Below, one piece after another: positions 1-9,777 of a stretch of 64,000 nucleotides of DNA. The translations under genes were made by a program, and so were the position numbers. Source of the DNA: Eutrophomonas brisbanensis (GTDB taxonomy: Bacteria > Pseudomonadota > Gammaproteobacteria > Burkholderiales > Eutrophovitaceae). The stretch spans positions 310,001 through 374,000 of the forward strand of contig JAYQIQ010000004.1 of the NCBI GenBank assembly GCA_038141705.1, read 5' to 3'. The notes below the pieces were generated by a model. That model was not told where the DNA came from, did no database searches, and saw only the letters and a program-made list of their open reading frames with translations. The first letter of the stretch is position 1, and each line of letters starts with the position of its first letter.

Positions 1-10
1 TTAGATAACA

Positions 11-1387
11 ATGTCTCTTGAGCTAAACGCACTCACGGCCGTCAATCCACTCGATGGTCGGTATCGAAAAAAAGTCGAGAGCTTATCCGGTTATTTCAGC
101 GAGCTCGGTTTAATTAAATACCGTGTGTTGGTAGAAGTTGCATGGCTTAAGTCACTTACTCAATCTACCGACCTCACCGAAATTAAAAAGTTATCAAAAG
201 ATGCGATCAAAACCCTCGATGAGGTAGTTGAGAAATTCTCGATCAAGGATGCTGAACGGATCAAAGCAATCGAGGCAACGACTAACCATGATGTAAAAGC
301 AGTGGAGTATTGGCTTCGAGAAACCTTAAAGTCAAATAAAGAAATCTCAGAAATTACGGGATTCATACACTTTGCTTGCACATCTGAGGACATTAACAAT
401 GTGTCGCATGCTCTGATGATAAGGGATGCTAGGGACCAAGTCTTAATACCCACAATTGAAATCATAATTGAATCCCTAACAGAACTTAGCAGACGTTATG
501 CAGGCATCCCGATGCTATCGAGAACCCATGGGCAAGCCGCAAGCCCCAGCACTATGGGAAAAGAAATCGCAAATGTGGTTTACCGCTTACGGAAACAAAG
601 TTCCATAATTTCCAAAATTAGACTCCCCGCAAAAATGAATGGCGCCGTCGGAAACTACAACGCTCACCTGAGCGCATTCCCAGATTACGACTGGGAGAAG
701 CATACAGAAGCCGTGTTAGACGAGCTCGATCTAGACCAAATCCCCTATACGACTCAAATCGAACCCCATGATGGGTTGGCTGAGATCTTTGATGGGTTTA
801 CCCGCCTCAATACAATTTTGATCGATTTTTGTCGAGACATTTGGGCATACATCTCAATTGGTTACTTTAAACAAAAAATTAAAGCAGGAGAGGTTGGCTC
901 TTCGACCATGCCGCATAAGGTTAATCCTATAGATTTTGAGAATGCGGAGGGCAACTTAGGACTATCCAGCGCAATGTTAAAACATCTCTCCGGTAAGCTA
1001 CCGATATCCAGATGGCAACGCGACCTCACTGACTCTACAGTACTGAGAAATATGGGGGTTGGGCTTGCTTATGCCATGCTCGCGTTCGATTCACTACAAA
1101 GAGGTATCAAGAAGTTAGATATTGATGAAGTAAAAATCCGACAAGACTTAGATCAAAGTTGGGATGTCTTGGCGGAGCCAGTGCAAACTGTCATGAAACT
1201 TTATGGCATCGAAGATGCCTACGAACAGCTAAAAGAGCTCACGCGGGGTAAGGGTGGCATTACGCGGGAAAATATCCAACAATTTATTGGTGAATTACAA
1301 ATTCCTGAAGAAGCAAAGCGTAGACTGCTATCTCTAGAGCCTGCTTCCTATACAGGTATAGCCGAAAATCTAGCGAAAAATATTTAA
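11..1387 (+). CDS. purB: Adenylosuccinate lyase PurB
   Basis: Cytosolic lyase used twice in purine synthesis: it splits SAICAR to AICAR and adenylosuccinate to AMP, releasing fumarate each time. The 458-residue product matches the E. coli-type family length (about 456). Visible signatures are TSEDINN (124-130), the catalytic-His region SRTHGQAASPSTMGKE (from 170, His173), and the flexible signature loop GSSTMPHKVNPIDFENAEG (296-314), where the catalytic serine sits. The ATG at 11 gives the usual N-terminus (ELNALTAVNPLDGRY). The upstream region is cut off by the window edge, so the promoter cannot be judged. The next gene starts 19 bases downstream on the same strand, so the two may be cotranscribed. 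Confidence 0.97.
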   Translation: MSLELNALTAVNPLDGRYRKKVESLSGYFSELGLIKYRVLVEVAWLKSLTQSTDLTEIKKLSKDAIKTLDEVVEKFSIKDAERIKAIEATTNHDVKAVEYWLRETLKSNKEISEITGFIHFACTSEDINNVSHALMIRDARDQVLIPTIEIIIESLTELSRRYAGIPMLSRTHGQAASPSTMGKEIANVVYRLRKQSSIISKIRLPAKMNGAVGNYNAHLSAFPDYDWEKHTEAVLDELDLDQIPYTTQIEPHDGLAEIFDGFTRLNTILIDFCRDIWAYISIGYFKQKIKAGEVGSSTMPHKVNPIDFENAEGNLGLSSAMLKHLSGKLPISRWQRDLTDSTVLRNMGVGLAYAMLAFDSLQRGIKKLDIDEVKIRQDLDQSWDVLAEPVQTVMKLYGIEDAYEQLKELTRGKGGITRENIQQFIGELQIPEEAKRRLLSLEPASYTGIAENLAKNI

Positions 1388-1406
1388 ATCCAGCGCTGAC
1401 GAACTT

Positions 1407-2291
1407 ATGGAAACTTCGTTAGAAAACGAAAATATTATAGATGTAACCACTGATACGTTTGAGCAACTGGTTATTCAAGAATCGAACTCGCGACCAGTCG
1501 CAGTGGACTTCTGGGCACCTTGGTGCGGACCTTGTCGAGCATTAACGCCGATCCTCGAAAAAGTAGCTAAGGAATATGAGGGGAAATTTCTACTAGCGAA
1601 GATAAACTCAGATGAAAACCAAGATCTCTCAGCGAAATTTGGTATTCGAGGAATCCCTAACGTTAAGGTTTTTGAGAATGGCGCAATAACAGACGAATTT
1701 TCAGGTGCTCTCCCAGAGGGACAAATACGCCAATTTCTCGACCGAATAATCCCATCAGCAGCTCAGAAACTCCATCGTGAGGCACTGGCACTTATCAACG
1801 AGTCAAAATTCAAAGAGGCAATTGAAGTATTGAAAAACGCCCAAGATAAAGATATTAGTGACGATGCTATTCGTCTATCACGCGTTGAAGTACTTATTAA
1901 ACTTAGCAAAGTAAGCGAGGCCGCTACATTATTCTCTGAGCTCAAACCGCTATCAAAAATGGGGGACTTAGCTCAGAAACTTAAGGCGATTCTTGATCTA
2001 GCATCAAGCGCAGAAGAACCTGACAACATTAATTCGTCACAAGAAACGCTTGCAAATAATATTAAAGATAATCCTGATGATCTCACCAGCCGCTATCAGT
2101 ATGCGCAATTACTTGCTTCCAAACAAGATTACGCTGCCGCCCTTTCAGAGCTATTGAAAATTATCAAGCGAAACAAAAACTTTCAAGATCAAGCGGCGCG
2201 AAAGCTGATGGTAGAAATTTTTAAAATTCTTGGAGATGAAAACAAATTAACTGGAACCTACAGACGACAATTAGCCTCTGCGCTCAATTAA
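1407..2291 (+). CDS. cnoX: Thioredoxin-TPR co-chaperone, YbbN/CnoX family
   Basis: Predicted cytosolic chaperedoxin that holds unfolded or oxidised proteins and hands them to GroEL or DnaK. An N-terminal thioredoxin domain (about 11-115) carries the active site WCGPC (Cys40 and Cys43) and the cis-proline loop GIPNVK (Pro84). A C-terminal helical TPR-like region (about 118-290) matches the YbbN architecture, and 294 residues is close to the family norm. E. coli YbbN has lost one active-site cysteine, whereas this protein keeps both, so it may still have redox activity (inference). It follows purB by 19 bases and faces the dedA-family gene tail to tail with a 9-base gap. Confidence 0.88.
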   Translation: METSLENENIIDVTTDTFEQLVIQESNSRPVAVDFWAPWCGPCRALTPILEKVAKEYEGKFLLAKINSDENQDLSAKFGIRGIPNVKVFENGAITDEFSGALPEGQIRQFLDRIIPSAAQKLHREALALINESKFKEAIEVLKNAQDKDISDDAIRLSRVEVLIKLSKVSEAATLFSELKPLSKMGDLAQKLKAILDLASSAEEPDNINSSQETLANNIKDNPDDLTSRYQYAQLLASKQDYAAALSELLKIIKRNKNFQDQAARKLMVEIFKILGDENKLTGTYRRQLASALN

Positions 2292-2300
2292 AAATACCAA

Positions 2301-2930
2301 CTACCTGTTACGAGCTCTAAAAAACTCGATAAGAGCAGGAACAATAGACAGAAAAACAATCAACAAAATAACCGCAGTTAGGTTGTTTTTGACAAAATCA
2401 ATAGTCCCAAACAAAACCCCAGCACCCACCAAAAGGGTGACCCACAAAAGCGCCCCGAGTACGTTATAAATTAGGAAACTAAAGTAGGAATAGCGTCCCA
2501 GGCCTGCAACAAATGGGGCATATGTTCTTACAATCGGAACGAACCGCGCTAGAACGATAGTTTTCCCGCCATACTTATCAAAAAATTCGTTTGTTTTTTC
2601 TATGTGCTTGGGCTTTATTAAAAGCTTTCGATCAACCAGAAAACCACCCACGTATTTACCAATCTGGTAATTAACCGTATCACCCAGAATTGCCGCAATA
2701 ATCAATGTCGAGGAGACCCAAAGACCGTCTAGATGACTAGATCCAACAAACGTACCAACAACAAAAAGCAGAGAGTCTCCAGGCAGGAGTGGCGTTACAA
2801 CCAATCCAGTCTCGCAGAAGATAATAAGAAATAAAATTGCATACACCCAGATCCCATAGGTCGCTAAAATTTCCGCGAAGTGCACATCTAGGTTGACGAA
2901 TACATCAATGAGTGCGTTAAGCAATTCCAC
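2301..2930 (-). CDS. DedA family membrane protein (VTT domain)
   Basis: Inner-membrane protein of the DedA/VTT family, members of which act as undecaprenyl-phosphate or lipid flippases that recycle the cell-wall carrier. The 209-residue product shows the family hallmarks: an acidic residue in the first re-entrant segment (FCETGL, Glu40), PLLPGDSLL (47-55), GDTVNYQIG (83-91) and the arginine-bearing ARFVPIVRTYAP motif (128-139). Four or five hydrophobic segments are evident, including two near the C-terminus. It lies downstream of secF on the same strand (55 bases), but no shared function is implied. The exact DedA paralogue cannot be decided from the sequence. Confidence 0.88.
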   Translation of the reverse strand: MELLNALIDVFVNLDVHFAEILATYGIWVYAILFLIIFCETGLVVTPLLPGDSLLFVVGTFVGSSHLDGLWVSSTLIIAAILGDTVNYQIGKYVGGFLVDRKLLIKPKHIEKTNEFFDKYGGKTIVLARFVPIVRTYAPFVAGLGRYSYFSFLIYNVLGALLWVTLLVGAGVLFGTIDFVKNNLTAVILLIVFLSIVPALIEFFRARNR

Positions 2931-2985
2931 TGTAGTCCTCTTTAATCTTTGTTATTGAAACAAACAAGTAAAGATCAACAAGTCC

Positions 2986-3914
2986 TTAGACAACAGCTTC
3001 TTCTTTTTTTACCTCAGGTTTGATTAGGTCTTCACGACTAATCCCAAGCCATAACACCAAAGGGCTCGACACAAAGATAGACGAGTAAATTCCAAACAAA
3101 ATACCAATCGTTAGCGCCAAAGCGAAATAGAAAAGCGTCTCCCCACCAAATAAGAGGATCGACAGCACCATTAACTGAGTGCTTCCGTGCGTAATAATTG
3201 TTCTCGACATCGTGCGAGTGATCGCGTTATTGATCACTTCTTTCACAGTTGCTTTCCGCATCCGTTTAAAGTTTTCACGGATTCGATCAAAAACCACAAC
3301 CGATTCATTTACAGAATATCCAAGGATAGCTAATACAGCAGCTAAAACTGGAAGGGAAAACTCCCACTGAAAAATTGCAAAGAACCCCAAAATAATGACA
3401 ACGTCATGTAGGTTCGCGAGAATCGCCGCAACCCCAAACTTCCACTCAAATCTGAGCGCTAAGTAAATCACGATACCAATCGATACTACTAGTAACGCTA
3501 GAGCACCCTTCTCCGCCAGCTCACTTCCAACCTGGGAACCAACAAAATCTACGCGGCGAAGCTCAACCGAAGGATCAGCTTGACGCAAGGATGACATTAC
3601 CTCCTCGGACAACGTGGCTCCGGCGAGATCAGCCTTATTGGGCAGTCGAATCATGACTGTTTGCGAGTTTCCAAAGCTTTGCACGATAGGATCAGAGATC
3701 TCCAACGATTCCAATTGAGACCTGATTTTCCTAGATCCGCTGGCCCTGAGTAGGAGACCTCCATCACCGTTCCACCGGTAAACTCCACCCCAAAGTTTAA
3801 TCCTTTACCTATGAGAGCCCCAACAGCGATCAAAAATGTTGCGATCGATATGATATTGAATATGAGGGCGAACCTCATAAACGGTATATCTTTTTTGATT
3901 CTAAAAAATTCCAT
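2986..3914 (-). CDS. secF: Protein translocase subunit SecF (one frameshift)
   Basis: SecF with SecD and YajC uses the proton gradient to help SecYEG export proteins. The N-terminal part (from ATG at 3914) has a first membrane span and the family motif FGVEFTGGTVMEV. The C-terminal part has five spans, the VVFDRIRENFKR motif and ITRTMSRTIITHGST. The frame is lost after PADLGK. The A-run complementary to 3726-3729 has four bases, and one more A restores KIRSQLESLEISDP and joins the two pieces into one protein of about 309 residues (E. coli SecF is 323). This looks like a homopolymer sequencing error in an important gene. It lies 34 bases after secD. Confidence 0.93.
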
Positions 3915-3948
3915 ATAAAGCCTCTTTCGTAGCCTTAAATCTCAAAAA

Positions 3949-5808
3949 TTAATCTGCGTTCTTTTTGTACCAATCTGAGTCCCCTATTGACAGACCGGTC
4001 AATTTTTTACGGCTACCGTATATGACGTTAACGAGTCCGCGTGACACAAAAACGGCACTAAACATCGAAGTAAGAATACCTAGACAATGAACGACAGCAA
4101 AACCTTTGACAGGACCTGAGCCAAAGAAGAAAAGGGCAAGACCCGCAATTAACGTCGTGACGTTAGAATCGAGAATCGTTCCCCAAGCACGTTCGTATCC
4201 CGCCGTGATGGCTGCCTGTGGGGTTGTACCATTCCGTAATTCCTCGCGAATTCTCTCGTTAATGAGTACATTGGCGTCAATCGCCATACCCATTGTCAGA
4301 GCAACCGCCGCAATTCCAGGAAGTGTAAGCGTAGCCTGAAGCATTGATAGAAGAGCGATGAGAAGCATCATATTCACACTCAACGCCAACACCGAGACAA
4401 CACCAAACACAACGTAATAAACAGCGATAAAAAGAGCAAGCGCTGCAAACCCTATCCAGGTCGACTTAAAACCCTTCTCAATGTTATCCGCACCCAAGCT
4501 TGGTCCAACGGTTCTCTCTTCGACAATATCCATAGGTGCCGCCAGAGCTCCTGCACGTAGAAGCAAGGCCGTATCATGAGCTTCCGTTGTATTCATACGG
4601 CCACTAATCTGTACCCGCCCACCTGGGATCTCCGCACGAACTACCGGCGCAGTGACTATCTCGCTACGTCCTCGCTCAACAAGGACCATCGCAATACGCT
4701 TTACCGATATTCTCCCGAGTTGTCTTTTGAAAGATTGTCGCACCACGGCCATCAAGACTAAGGTGTACCGCAGGTTCAGACGTCTGAGAATCGAACCCCG
4801 GTTGGGCATCAGAAATTCGGTCGCCCGTGAGTATTAGATCCTTTTTCAAAAGATAAGGAATTCCGTTTACATCAAACAGGAGTTCATCTCCTGGAGGAAC
4901 TTGACCCTTTTGTGCTGCCTCAAGGTTAGCCGAGTCCATCTTATCCTCGTCCACCAAACGCACTTCCAAGGTAGCAGTACGTCCAAGTATATCTTTCGCC
5001 TTCGCCGTATCTTGTACCCCGGGCAACTGCACCACAATCCGATCGGCCCCAGACTGTTGAACAATCGGCTCTGCGACACCGAGTTCGTTGACCCGATTTC
5101 TGAGAGTCGTAATGTTTTGCTGAAGAGCAAACTCCTGGATACGCTTCTCTACTTCAGGTCTCATTTTTGCGATTAGGGAATATGTACCTGATCGATCCAA
5201 TGTTTCATACAAAAAGTCTGGTGACTTTCTCTCTAAAATTGGCAGCGCCCCATCCCGTAAACTCTGCTCGCGGAAATTAATTTCGATTTCGGGCGTTCCT
5301 CTACTAATCCTCGAGTACCGAATACTTTCCGACCTCATGAGTTGCCGAAGATCTTGAACTGAACTATCGAGCGCTTTTTCAATGGCAGACACCATATCCA
5401 CCTGAAGCAAGAAGTGAACACCACCTCGAAGATCTAGGCCGAGATACATCGGTAACGCGTTAAGCGAGGCCAACCAACGAGGGGAATTCGATATCAGATT
5501 GAGCGCAACTACGAAATCATTACCAAACTCTTTTTGCAACGCGTCTTTTGCTCGAAGCTGAGTATCCGTATCCTTAAATCGAATTTTCACACCACTTTGA
5601 TCGAAGAATGATGCCTCGACCACAATCCCCGTGTCTGCTAACGACTTTTCAACCCGGCTCAGAAGATCTAAGTCAACTTGTGTAGCCGCCCGAAGTGGCG
5701 ATACCTGAACCGCCGGAGATTCACCAAAAAAATTGGGTACGGTATAAACGACCCCCAAAAACACGCCACAAGGATGAGCGCGTACTTCCACATCGGATAC
5801 TTATTCAT
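3949..5808 (-). CDS. secD: Protein translocase subunit SecD (two frameshifts)
   Basis: SecD is the larger subunit of the proton-driven SecDF translocation motor, with a big periplasmic P1 domain. Motifs seen are YLGLDLRGGVHFLLQ near the start of P1, RVNELGVAEPIVQQ, and in the membrane half TMGMAIDANVLINERIREE. Two indels interrupt it. The true start, ATG at 5808 (MNKYPMWKYALILVAC), is put out of frame by a five-base A run at 5757-5761 that needs a sixth base. A T run at 4700-4702 seems to have one base too many, and removing it gives ENIGKRIAMVLVE as in the family. Corrected length is about 620 residues, as expected. Confidence 0.93.
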
Positions 5809-5861
5809 GGTTCACTTCTAAAAGGTTATGGAGTAATTAGGCTAACCAGTTGGCAAAGTAG

Positions 5862-6191
5862 CTACTGTTTCGCCGACTTGATAGAACCTTTTGGTAGCAA
5901 CGTCTGTACAGCCGCCTTTTGAACTACGATCTCGACCCCAGAAGAGATATCGAGAGTGACAAATTGGTCTCCCACAGAGACTACGGTTCCGAGTACACCA
6001 CCAGCTGACACAACTTCATCTCCCTTTTGCAAGCCCTGAAGCATCGTCTTATGCTCTTTTTGCTTTTTTGCCTGTGGGCGAATCATAAGGAAGTAGAGCA
6101 GAACAAACAAAAGAACAAGGGGCATAAGGCCCATCAAATCTAATCCACCCTGCCCACCGGCAGCCTGAGCATATGCGCTTGAAATAAACAA
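5862..6191 (-). CDS. yajC: Sec translocon accessory subunit YajC
   Basis: Small inner-membrane partner of SecDF. The 109-residue product has a short periplasmic N-terminus (FISSAYAQAA), one membrane span (LMPLVLLFVLLYFLMIRP), and the cytoplasmic signature RPQAKKQKEHKTMLQGLQKGDEVVSAGGVLG, quoted here as adjoining blocks RPQAKKQ and GDEVVSAGG. Length and layout match the family. It sits between tgt (90 bases upstream) and secD (53 bases downstream) on the same strand, the usual gammaproteobacterial order, and is probably cotranscribed with them. Confidence 0.95.
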   Translation of the reverse strand: MFISSAYAQAAGGQGGLDLMGLMPLVLLFVLLYFLMIRPQAKKQKEHKTMLQGLQKGDEVVSAGGVLGTVVSVGDQFVTLDISSGVEIVVQKAAVQTLLPKGSIKSAKQ

Positions 6192-6281
6192 CTTCTTCTC
6201 CTTAAAAAATTAGCGAACTAACATACCTCCGAAAGAGGAATATCGGCGCTAAATTACATTCCCGTTATTTTACCAGCAGAC

Positions 6282-7412
6282 TCAGCCTTGGTCCGATTTG
6301 TCGGAGAGAACCTGATCCCTGAGCTCCAAAAAACCAAAACTCTGAATTAGGTCCGAAAGCCCATTATTTTCAATAGCGATCCTGATTTTTTTCATTAAAT
6401 CTTGGTAAAAATGTAGATTATGAATGCTATTCAAACGAGATCCGAGCATTTCGTTAATACGCTGAAGATGGTGCAAATAGGATCGAGTGAAATTTTGACA
6501 GGTATAACAGGTACAAGATTCATCAACTGGGCTCTGATCAAATCGATATTTGGCATTTCGCAATTTAAGCACCCCGGTTGAGGTGTACAACCATCCATTA
6601 CGAGCGTTACGAGTCGGTAATACACAGTCAAACATATCCACACCGTTCAATACGGCATTAACAAGGTCCGACGGGGTCCCAACTCCCATTAGGTACCTTG
6701 GTTTATTTTCTGGCATCAAAGGCACTACATGCTGAATAATGCGAAGCATTTCTGACTTTGGTTCGCCAACCGAGAGGCCACCGATCGCTAATCCATCAAA
6801 ATTGAGCTCGCGTAACACGTCAAGACTTTCTTCGCGCAAGGCGGTATACATTCCACCTTGAATAATCCCAAAGAGCGCGTTTGGATTTTCTCCGTGAGCA
6901 TCGATACTTCTCTTCGCCCATCTCATGCTAAGCCGCATGGATGCGTCCGCCTCCTTTTCGGTAGCTGGAAACGCAGTACATTCGTCAAATGCCATTACAA
7001 CATCCGAGTCTAGAACGGTTTGTATTTTCATCGATTCCTCTGGCGACAGAAAACACTTTGATCCATCTACAGGAGATTGAAAAATCACCCCATCTTCGTT
7101 TATTTTCCGCAGTTTTCCAAGGCTAAAAACCTGAAAACCTCCAGAGTCGGTAAGAATTGGTTTATCCCAACCGATAAATCGGTGTAAACCACCGTGAGCC
7201 GAGATAACCTCTAACCCAGGCCGCAACCAGAGATGAAATGTATTTCCGAGAACGATTTGCGCGCCGAGAGAGTCTAGCTCTGTTGGTGAGATGCCCTTTA
7301 CTGCCCCATAGGTTCCCACAGGCATAAATGCCGGCGTATCTAAAATGCCATGTTTTAACTGGAGCTGGCCTCGACGCGCGAAACCAAATGAGTGAGAAAC
7401 ACTAAATTTCAT
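6282..7412 (-). CDS. tgt: tRNA-guanine transglycosylase Tgt
   Basis: Exchanges guanine 34 for preQ1 in tRNAs with GUN anticodons, the committed step placing the queuosine precursor in tRNA. The 376-residue product equals the E. coli length (375). Key sites are Asp89 in ILTDSGGFQVFSL, the nucleophile Asp262 in DMFDCVLPTRNARNG, the GLAIGGLSVGEP loop (208-219), and the zinc set Cys300, Cys302, Cys305 and His331. It starts 20 bases after queA, whose enzyme acts next in the pathway. queD and queE are also in this window (52.5-54.3 kb), so much of the queuosine route is present here. Confidence 0.97.
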   Translation of the reverse strand: MKFSVSHSFGFARRGQLQLKHGILDTPAFMPVGTYGAVKGISPTELDSLGAQIVLGNTFHLWLRPGLEVISAHGGLHRFIGWDKPILTDSGGFQVFSLGKLRKINEDGVIFQSPVDGSKCFLSPEESMKIQTVLDSDVVMAFDECTAFPATEKEADASMRLSMRWAKRSIDAHGENPNALFGIIQGGMYTALREESLDVLRELNFDGLAIGGLSVGEPKSEMLRIIQHVVPLMPENKPRYLMGVGTPSDLVNAVLNGVDMFDCVLPTRNARNGWLYTSTGVLKLRNAKYRFDQSPVDESCTCYTCQNFTRSYLHHLQRINEMLGSRLNSIHNLHFYQDLMKKIRIAIENNGLSDLIQSFGFLELRDQVLSDKSDQG

Positions 7413-7432
7413 AAGTACGTCTTCTAATAAAA

Positions 7433-8455
7433 TTATCGCTCTAAGAACATCGCATCCCCGTAACTAAAGAAACGATATCGCTTTTCAATTGCGTGCTTGT
7501 AAGCTGCCATGATTCGCTCTCTACCAATAAAAGCTGAGACCAACATCATCAGAGTAGATTTCGGTAAATGAAAATTTGTCAATAAACAATCCACAACCTT
7601 AAATTTATAACCCGGCAAGATGAACAAATTAGTATCTCCAGTTAACTTCTCAGGATCAGAAGTCGAGTTATCAAATGCGCTCTCAAGCGCTCGGAGGCTG
7701 GTAGTTCCGACCGCGCAAATCCGCCCGCCACGCTGCTTTGTATCAGCTATTGCCTCGATGGTTTTTGACGGAACAACGTAACGCTCAAAATGCATACGAT
7801 GCTCTTTAACATTCTCGACTTTTACTGGCTTAAACGTTCCAGCACCAACATGCAAAGTTACAAAAGCCAACGAAACTCCTTTGGCCTTTATTAATTCGAG
7901 AAATTTTTCATCGAAATGAAGACCAGCAGTTGGAGCAGCTACTGCACCGGCGTCTTTAGCGTAAACCGTTTGATAACGATCCTCGTCCTCATTGACCACT
8001 GAACGCTTGATATACGGAGGCAGCGGCACTTCTCCAAATTTTTCAAAGCACAGATCTAAATCCTCCGAAGATAGTAATTCGAATATTCCATCTTCAATCG
8101 CGACTACTTCGAAATCAACCGCATCTCCAACCCGAATGACTTGCCCAATCTTCACCGAATGATTCGATCGAAGTAGCGCCTTACACGAGCGGTTAGAAAG
8201 TACTTGATCCGCCATTATTTCTACACGCCCTCCGGTAGCTTTCACGCCGCTCATGCGAGCTTTAATTACCCGGGTATCGTTGAAAACTAAAAGGTCATTC
8301 GGGTTCAGATAGTCAAGCAGATTGATAAACGCCAGGTCCTCGAAATCACTTCAGGATTGACAAACTCTGAGCAAGCGACTCGCTGAGCGCTCACGCAATG
8401 GCGCCTGCGCTATCAGTTCCTGCGGTAATTCAAAATCAAAATCGGAGAGCTTCAT
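7433..8455 (-). CDS. queA: S-adenosylmethionine:tRNA ribosyltransferase-isomerase QueA (in-frame stop)
   Basis: Transfers and isomerises the ribosyl group of SAM onto preQ1-tRNA to give epoxyqueuosine. The start ATG at 8455 gives MKLSDFDFELPQELIAQAP, the typical QueA beginning. Further hallmarks are NDLLVFNDTRVIKARMSG, AGAVAAPTAGLHFDE, TLHVGAGTFKPV, TTSLRALESA and the C-terminal FSYGDAMFL. Codon 35 reads TGA (complement at 8351-8353). The reading frame is the same before and after it, and the spacing to the next conserved block equals that of E. coli QueA. A base substitution or sequencing error is therefore more likely than a pseudogene. Corrected length is 340 residues. tgt follows by 20 bases. 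Confidence 0.92.
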
Positions 8456-8538
8456 GTATCTATCAAATTAGCTTTTACTAATATTTCAGCGCTAGTATAC
8501 CGGTCGCACTACGTACTCGGGTGGTAAACGAACAATCC

Positions 8539-8567
8539 TTGATCGATAGTTCATCTTTAGGGATAAT
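8539..8567 (+). promoter_or_regulatory. Sigma-70 promoter of tRNA-Leu
   Basis: A -35-like TTGATC (8539-8544) and a -10-like GATAAT (8562-8567) are separated by 17 bases, and the tRNA begins 9 bases after the -10 box. The stretch GCGCGC between the -10 box and the tRNA is a GC-rich discriminator, which in stable-RNA promoters is associated with stringent control (inference). Confidence 0.65.
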
Positions 8568-8576
8568 GCGCGCTAT

Positions 8577-8663
8577 GCCGGGATGGCGGAATTGGTAGAC
8601 GCAGCGGATTCAAAATCCGCCGCTAGTGATAGTGTGTCGGTTCGAGTCCGACTCTCGGTACCA
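8577..8663 (+). tRNA. tRNA-Leu (anticodon CAA)
   Basis: An 87-base class II tRNA with encoded CCA. The acceptor arm GCCGGGA pairs with TCTCGGT, followed by discriminator A and CCA. The D-loop has TTGGTAGA, the anticodon loop is TTCAAAA (anticodon CAA, reading TTG), a long variable arm follows (GCTAGTGATAGTGT), and the T-arm contains GGTTCGAGTCC. The long variable arm and A73 are typical of tRNA-Leu. Confidence 0.96.
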
Positions 8664-8682
8664 AAATAGCTATATAATCAAT

Positions 8683-8704
8683 GGGGTATCCGTACCCCTT
8701 TTTT
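8683..8704 (+). terminator. Rho-independent terminator of tRNA-Leu
   Basis: Stem GGGGTA (8683-8688) and TACCCC (8693-8698) with loop TCCG, followed at once by six T residues (8699-8704). It lies 19 bases after the tRNA, so the tRNA is probably a single-gene transcript. Confidence 0.88.
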
Positions 8705-8748
8705 ATACCCCCAAGAAAACATTACCGAGTAGTGTTCCCTCAAACGTA

Positions 8749-9732
8749 ATGAATTTATTAATCAAGAAACAAGACCAGAGAGATCGGCTCGCCACCTTAA
8801 GCGCGTATCTATTACCGGATTGGAAAATCATCGCTGCCGATCACACAAACCGAGAAGAATGGTTCGACGGATTGAGCACCGCTGACGCGGTTATCACGAT
8901 GGACTGGCGAGATTGCCCGACGACAGGCCTTCAACGACTTAAGCTTCTCCAATTGCCAGGCGCTGGCCTCGATGCCATAGAACAGACCTTAATACCAAAT
9001 CACACGAGTATTTGTAATGTATTTGAACATGAGATTCCCATTGCGGAATTCATCCTGGGTACCCTGCTCCAAAAATCCCTTAGGCTGAAAAAGCTTGAGG
9101 AAAATATGCGATCTGGATCTTGGAAGGGGTCATATTTGTTTGGACCAACACATGACGAGGTGCACGGCAAGACCATTGGAATCATTGGATATGGTCATAT
9201 TGGACGAGAGGTATCCAAGCGGGCAAAAGCGTTCGGGATGAATGTAATTGCTGCCGGACCAAGACCACAAAACGATCCAGGTAATTTAGACCGTTTTTTT
9301 AACATCACAGAACTACATGAAATGCTAGGGCTGAGCGACTATGTTGTTGTCGCGGCCCCACTACTACCAGAAACAAAAGGGCTAATCGGCACTCCAGAAT
9401 TTTCCTCTATGAAAGAAACGGCAGTCATCATCAACGTCGCTCGTGGGGAAATCATTCAAGAAAAAGCACTATTTGATGCATGTAAAAATCAATCGATTGG
9501 AGGTGCTGTAATTGATACTTGGTACCGTTATCCAACCCACGTAGATGAGCAACTGATGCCGTCATCCCTTCCATTTGAAGATCTAGACAATGTCACAATG
9601 ATTCCACACGCTTCGGCCTGGACCGCTGAACTCATTGAGAGACGCAATCAAAAAATGTCCGAAAATATGAACCGGCTATTATTGGGTCAACCGCTACTAA
9701 ATGTCGTGCGAAACGGATCTAGTGCTAGATAA
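8749..9732 (+). CDS. NAD(P)-dependent D-2-hydroxyacid dehydrogenase family
   Basis: Predicted cytosolic oxidoreductase acting on a 2-hydroxy/2-oxo acid (or glyoxylate/phosphonate-like) substrate. From ATG 8749 it is 327 residues. The longer upstream frame would run into the tRNA, so this start is preferred. The nucleotide fold shows IGIIGYGHIGRE (143-154). The catalytic Arg is in INVARGE (Arg232) and the catalytic His in IPHASAW (His287). The usual catalytic Glu region reads IDTWYRYPT (255-263), with no glutamate at the expected place, so its chemistry or subfamily may differ. The hydratase gene follows after 45 bases, which suggests a shared catabolic role. The substrate cannot be assigned. 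Confidence 0.82.
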   Translation: MNLLIKKQDQRDRLATLSAYLLPDWKIIAADHTNREEWFDGLSTADAVITMDWRDCPTTGLQRLKLLQLPGAGLDAIEQTLIPNHTSICNVFEHEIPIAEFILGTLLQKSLRLKKLEENMRSGSWKGSYLFGPTHDEVHGKTIGIIGYGHIGREVSKRAKAFGMNVIAAGPRPQNDPGNLDRFFNITELHEMLGLSDYVVVAAPLLPETKGLIGTPEFSSMKETAVIINVARGEIIQEKALFDACKNQSIGGAVIDTWYRYPTHVDEQLMPSSLPFEDLDNVTMIPHASAWTAELIERRNQKMSENMNRLLLGQPLLNVVRNGSSAR

Positions 9733-9777
9733 CCGACTTTATTCAAATATCGAAACACATTACTGGAACTTTATAAA

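Noticed and set aside
3651..5808. Programmed frameshifting in secD or secF
   Set aside because: The breaks are at different short homopolymers, include both gain and loss of a base, and similar breaks occur across the whole window, which fits sequencing error better.
8626..8748. Open frame upstream of the hydroxyacid dehydrogenase that starts inside the tRNA
   Set aside because: It overlaps the tRNA-Leu and its terminator and has no conserved residues; ATG 8749 is the better start.
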